Shown here: positions 14,481 through 18,044 of the stretch, piece by piece
Position numbering within the stretch: the first letter of the stretch is position 1
How the letters are laid out: each line of letters opens with the position of its first letter
DNA from: JBCBTJ01 sp964597685
GTDB lineage: Bacteria > Pseudomonadota > Alphaproteobacteria > Caulobacterales > Hyphomonadaceae
Direction: 5' to 3'
DNA: 18,044 bases
Assembly (NCBI GenBank): GCA_964597685.1
Contig: CAZQZC010000047.1
Coordinates: 1 to 18,044 of the forward strand
The notes under the pieces: generated by a model
Seen by the model: only the letters and a program-made list of their open reading frames with translations
Databases searched by the model: none
What the model was told of the DNA's origin: nothing
Translations under genes and position numbers: made by a program

Positions 14481-14513
14481 TGCCCAACGTGGGATTTCAT
14501 GGGAGCGAACCAC

Positions 14514-15068
14514 ATGCGTAATCTGATGCGCGCCAGCGCTGGACTGGCGATCATCCTCGGAGTTGGCGCTTGCGCCTCCACTCCGGACGAACCGCCGGTG
14601 ACGGTTGCGGAGACACCGCCTCCACCGCCGCCACCGCCTCCGCCGCCGCCCCCTCCGCCGCCTCCGCCGCCGCCTGCGCCGCGCGGACCTGTTGCGGGTT
14701 CGGCTGAAGACTTCTCTGTAAATTTCGGTGAGCGCGTCTACTTCGACTTCGATTCCTGGACGCTCGACAACGACGACAAAACGGTGCTTCAGCGCCAGGC
14801 CGCCTTCCTGCAATCCTATCCGAATGTTCGCATTCTGGTGGCCGGGAATTGCGACGAGCGCGGCACGCGGGAATACAACCTCGCCTTGGGCGAACGTCGG
14901 GCGTCCATCGTGAAGGATTATCTGACGGGCTTGGGTGTCGACCCTGCGCTAATTGATACGATTTCCTATGGCAAAGAACGTCCGCTTGATCCGCGGTCGA
15001 ACGAAGCCGCCTGGGCTGTGAACCGCAATGGCTTCACCCAGATCACTGGCGGCGCTGTCACAGGCTAA
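14514..15068 (+). CDS. pal: Peptidoglycan-associated lipoprotein Pal
   Basis: An outer-membrane lipoprotein that grips peptidoglycan and is concentrated at the division site by TolQRAB. The start is ATG 14514: GGGAG (14501-14505) is eight bases upstream and the product begins with a lipoprotein signal (MRNLMRASAGLAIILGVGAC, lipidated Cys20, lipobox VGAC). The frame is open further upstream to 14406 but that part precedes the signal. The 184-residue protein has a run of 20 prolines (residues 35-54) and then an OmpA-like domain: VYFDFDSWTLDNDD, AGNCDERGTREYNLALGERRAS, with the Asp and Arg that bind diaminopimelate in this family. The usual EGH is AGN here, and the C-terminal motif reads NRNG rather than NRR. 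Confidence 0.95.
   Translation: MRNLMRASAGLAIILGVGACASTPDEPPVTVAETPPPPPPPPPPPPPPPPPPPPAPRGPVAGSAEDFSVNFGERVYFDFDSWTLDNDDKTVLQRQAAFLQSYPNVRILVAGNCDERGTREYNLALGERRASIVKDYLTGLGVDPALIDTISYGKERPLDPRSNEAAWAVNRNGFTQITGGAVTG
14616..14675 (+). repeat. Run of 20 consecutive proline codons in pal
   Basis: Twenty uninterrupted CCN codons, mostly CCG and CCT with some CCA and one CCC, sit between the lipidated N-terminus and the OmpA-like domain. Mixed synonymous codons argue for selection on the protein rather than recent slippage alone. Translation should depend on EF-P. Confidence 0.95.
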
Positions 15069-15092
15069 TCGCCGTCATCGCTGAATGTGTTA

Positions 15093-15131
15093 AAGACGGC
15101 CGGGGCGCCATAATTCCGCCCCGGCCGTTTT
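15093..15131 (+). terminator. Strong intrinsic terminator after pal
   Basis: ACGGCCGGGGCG (15096-15107) pairs perfectly with CGCCCCGGCCGT (15117-15128) around a 9-base loop and is followed by T bases (15128-15131); AAG at 15093-15095 can extend the stem through the T-tract. This is the clearest intrinsic terminator in the window. It separates ybgC-tolQRAB-pal from cpoB-tilS-ftsH and ends only 13 bp before the cpoB ATG. Confidence 0.85.
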
Positions 15132-15144
15132 CCATACTGGGTAT

Positions 15145-16062
15145 ATGAGCATGCTGAGTCGCCTTTCCGCTGTCGTGATCGTCCTGTCGATCCTGGTCCA
15201 GTCACCCGCCTTCGCGGACAAAAAACCAAGTCGCGAAGAACTCGCTCAGACCGATGTCGAGCTGCGCGCGACGGACGACCAATTGCGCCAGGCCAACGCC
15301 GATCTGCGCAATCGAATCGCCCAGCTTGAAGGCCAGAACGCCTCTCTGAACGGTAAGATCGAGACGCTCGAATTTCTGTTGAGTCAGACCCGCGACGAAA
15401 TCAATCGGCTGCAGGACGAAGACGCCGACGTCGGTCGCGCCTTCAGACGCCTTGAAGCCTCTATGAAAGCGCTTGAGCGCCGCATGGAAGGCATGGAGCA
15501 GGCGGCGGCCGCCGTAGAGAGTGCGGCAGATGTGGATGCGCCGCTCGGCGCAGAGGCTGCGCCGGAGACCCCAAGGCGGCGCGCGGAGACGACGACCTTT
15601 TCGGAGGTGACAGAGGCGCGCGCCCTGCCGGCGTCCGACACAGGCGACGCCGCGCCGGTACAATCCTTGCCCGACGCGCCGACACCGCTCTTCGCAGACG
15701 GCAAATCGAAACTTCTCAAGTTTGACTATGCAGGAGCGGAGCGGTCGTTTCGCGCATTCCTCGATGTCTACCCCGAAGAGCCGCAGGCCGGCGAGGCGCA
15801 GTATTGGTTGGGCGAAGTGCTGTATCAGCAGGAAGCCTACGCCGAATCCGGCGCGGCCTACACCCGCATGATCCAGCAGTATCCCGACGATCCGCGTGCG
15901 GCCGACGCCCTGGTGAAACTTGCTCGTTCGCTGCGCCTGGTCGACGAACAATCCAAAGCCTGTACGGCGCTGTCGGTTCTGCCGGAGCGTTATCCGGACG
16001 CGTCAGACGTGACGAAAAACCTCGCCGCCGTTGAGCGTGTGCGGTCAAACTGCGCAACCTGA
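15145..16062 (+). CDS. cpoB: Tol-Pal cell division coordinator CpoB (YbgF)
   Basis: A 305-residue periplasmic protein that in E. coli links outer-membrane constriction by Tol-Pal to peptidoglycan synthesis by PBP1B. A signal peptide ends near ...LVQSPAFA (residue 24). Residues about 30-120 form a coiled coil (ELAQTDVELRATDDQLRQAN, IAQLEGQNASLNGKIETLEF), then a low-complexity Ala/Glu/Pro linker (about 120-180), and a C-terminal TPR domain with the family motifs AERSFRAFLDVYPEEPQAGEAQYWLGEVLY and AAYTRMIQQYPDDPRAADALVKLA. The start is ATG 15145 (or 15151); neither has a clear ribosome site, and the pal terminator ends just 13 bp upstream. Confidence 0.93.
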   Translation: MSMLSRLSAVVIVLSILVQSPAFADKKPSREELAQTDVELRATDDQLRQANADLRNRIAQLEGQNASLNGKIETLEFLLSQTRDEINRLQDEDADVGRAFRRLEASMKALERRMEGMEQAAAAVESAADVDAPLGAEAAPETPRRRAETTTFSEVTEARALPASDTGDAAPVQSLPDAPTPLFADGKSKLLKFDYAGAERSFRAFLDVYPEEPQAGEAQYWLGEVLYQQEAYAESGAAYTRMIQQYPDDPRAADALVKLARSLRLVDEQSKACTALSVLPERYPDASDVTKNLAAVERVRSNCAT

Positions 16063-17311
16063 CCTCGATCCACGCAACGCTCGATGAGGTCTCCGGTCTA
16101 GAGCCCGGCCCCATCGGGCTCGCCGTCTCGGGCGGCGGCGATTCCATGGCGCTGCTGACAGTCGCCGCACACTGGGCGGAGAGATCGGGACGTGAGCTTG
16201 TCGCGCTGACCGTCGATCACGGCCTGCGGTCCGAGGCCGCCGACGAAGCGCGCTTTGCCGCGTCCGCCGCGCAGAATTTGGGCCTCTCCCATGAAACGTT
16301 GGTCTGGAGCCCTCCAGGGGGACACGCGAGCCAGGCCGAGGCGCGCCAGGCCAGGCACGCCCTGCTCGCCCAAGCGATCCGCGGCCGCGGCGGCGGCTTG
16401 ATCCTGACGGGCCATACCGCCGACGATCAGGCGGAGACCGTCTTGATCCGCGCGCGGCAGGGGTCCGCCTGGTATGGCTTGGCCGGCATGCGCCCCGTCT
16501 CAGCGTCGCCGGCCTGGCCGGACGGACGCGATGTCCTGATCGCGCGACCGCTGCTGCAAACACGACGGGAGCGGCTTCGCCAGCGCCTCGCAGCCGAGGC
16601 ACAGGAATGGCGTGAAGACCCCACAAATCTCGACCCGCGTTTTGAGCGGGTCCGCGTTCGCCGCCGCCTCGCCGAAACGCCCGGATTGTTCGACCGCATC
16701 GCCCGCATCCAAGGGACCTTAGGGGCCCTTCGCGACGCCGCCGACGCGCGCATCGCCGATTGGCTGGAAGACCGGGTCGCCGTCGACGCTTACGGGATGG
16801 CGACCGCGCCCGTCGACGATTTCGCGGGCGAAACCCTGACGCGGGCCTTGAGCCTGGTCTTGATGTCGGTCGCGGGCGGCGAAGCCCCGCCGGATTGGAA
16901 ACGCCTGAAGGACCTGGCCGGCGATATCGCGTCGGGCGGACCGGCGACGCGGCGAACGCTTGGCGGGGCCTGGATCGATCGACGCGGCGGATCTGTCCGC
17001 ATCGGGCGAGATCCCGGCGGCGCCGCCGCCGCAGGCGCGCCGGGGCCTGGCGTGTGGGACGGACGGTTCCGGATTGGCGCGGACCGCCCAAAACCAGCGG
17101 GTTCGGCGCCGGCGATCGTGCGTCAAGCCGCGCCGTTTCAACAGATTGGAGATCTCGGCGCCGATTGCCTGATCCCCGGGCGCCTCAACGCTTTGGCGCG
17201 CGCGATGCGGGCCGGCGCCGGACTTGCTGCGACGTTGCGGCAGGGGGGAGTCGTTTTCCCGGAAAAGCGGTCCTATATTCCAGACTCGATATACGAAACG
17301 GATGTGACTCG

Positions 17312-17315
<4 letters not shown>
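16059..17315 (+). CDS. tilS: tRNA(Ile)-lysidine synthase, probable CTG start
   Basis: Adds lysine to C34 of the CAT-anticodon tRNA-Ile2, so that it reads AUA and is charged by isoleucine. Motifs: the PP-loop SGGGDS (residues 24-29 from this start), VDHGLR, the GHTADDQAETVLIR signature, EDPTN, and a degenerate C-terminal domain ending QGGVVFPEKRSYIPD. The frame is open only from 16035 (in-frame stop at 16032), and the first ATG/GTG/TTG codon is ATG 16146, which cuts off SGGGDS. I chose CTG 16059, which makes a CTGA overlap with the cpoB stop (16059-16062); CTG 16050 is an alternative. From 16059 the product has 418 residues, normal for TilS. The stop overlaps the ftsH start as ATGA (17312-17315). 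Confidence 0.85.

Positions 17316-18044
<729 letters not shown>

Noticed and set aside
14406..14513. N-terminal extension of Pal from ATG 14406
   Set aside because: It would put 36 non-signal residues before the lipoprotein signal peptide and run through the hairpin region; the ribosome site fits ATG 14514.

Overview
The window looks like a stable chromosomal segment of a GC-rich alphaproteobacterium. The carB-greA-ELM1-trxB order, a full ybgC-tolQ-tolR-tolA-tolB-pal-cpoB block leading into tilS and ftsH, the Caulobacter-like Pal with a proline-rich linker, and the short acidic/proline TolA together suggest Caulobacterales, Hyphomonadaceae/Maricaulales or Parvularculales. That placement is inference; no rRNA or taxonomic marker is present. 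I see no insertion sequence, integrase, phage gene, CRISPR array or plasmid function. No gene-free stretch exceeds about 150 bp.

Layout. Positions 2-2173 hold the 3' two thirds of carB (pyrimidine and arginine precursor synthesis), then greA (transcript-cleavage factor), an ELM1-family protein and trxB, all on the plus strand. A minus-strand secreted TPR-like protein gene converges on trxB and is divergent, with only 27 bp between start codons, from an L-2-hydroxyglutarate-oxidase-type FAD enzyme. Next comes a CAT-anticodon tRNA, then two minus-strand genes: an RTX (hemolysin-type calcium-binding repeat) protein and an epoxide hydrolase.

From 10346 to the right edge all genes are on the plus strand: ybgC, tolQ, tolR, tolA, tolB, pal, cpoB, tilS and the start of ftsH. 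The Tol-Pal genes form the trans-envelope machine that uses proton motive force to draw the outer membrane inward at division. TolQ and TolR form the motor, TolA the transducer, TolB and Pal the outer-membrane end, and CpoB the link to peptidoglycan synthesis. TilS makes lysidine on tRNA-Ile2, and the tRNA in this window may be its substrate. FtsH is the membrane AAA+ protease.

I did not find a clearly new biological system; most genes are housekeeping. The points worth a second look are: (1) tilS has no ATG, GTG or TTG upstream of its essential PP-loop motif, but has a CTG forming a CTGA overlap with the cpoB stop; (2) the RTX protein carries an exact 108-bp (four-nonapeptide) higher-order period over five copies; (3) a strong intrinsic terminator sits between pal and cpoB, 13 bp before the cpoB start; (4) the tolB-pal spacer can form two mutually exclusive hairpins; (5) Pal has an uninterrupted run of 20 prolines; and (6) two divergent genes have Shine-Dalgarno sites back to back, leaving no room for promoters between them.
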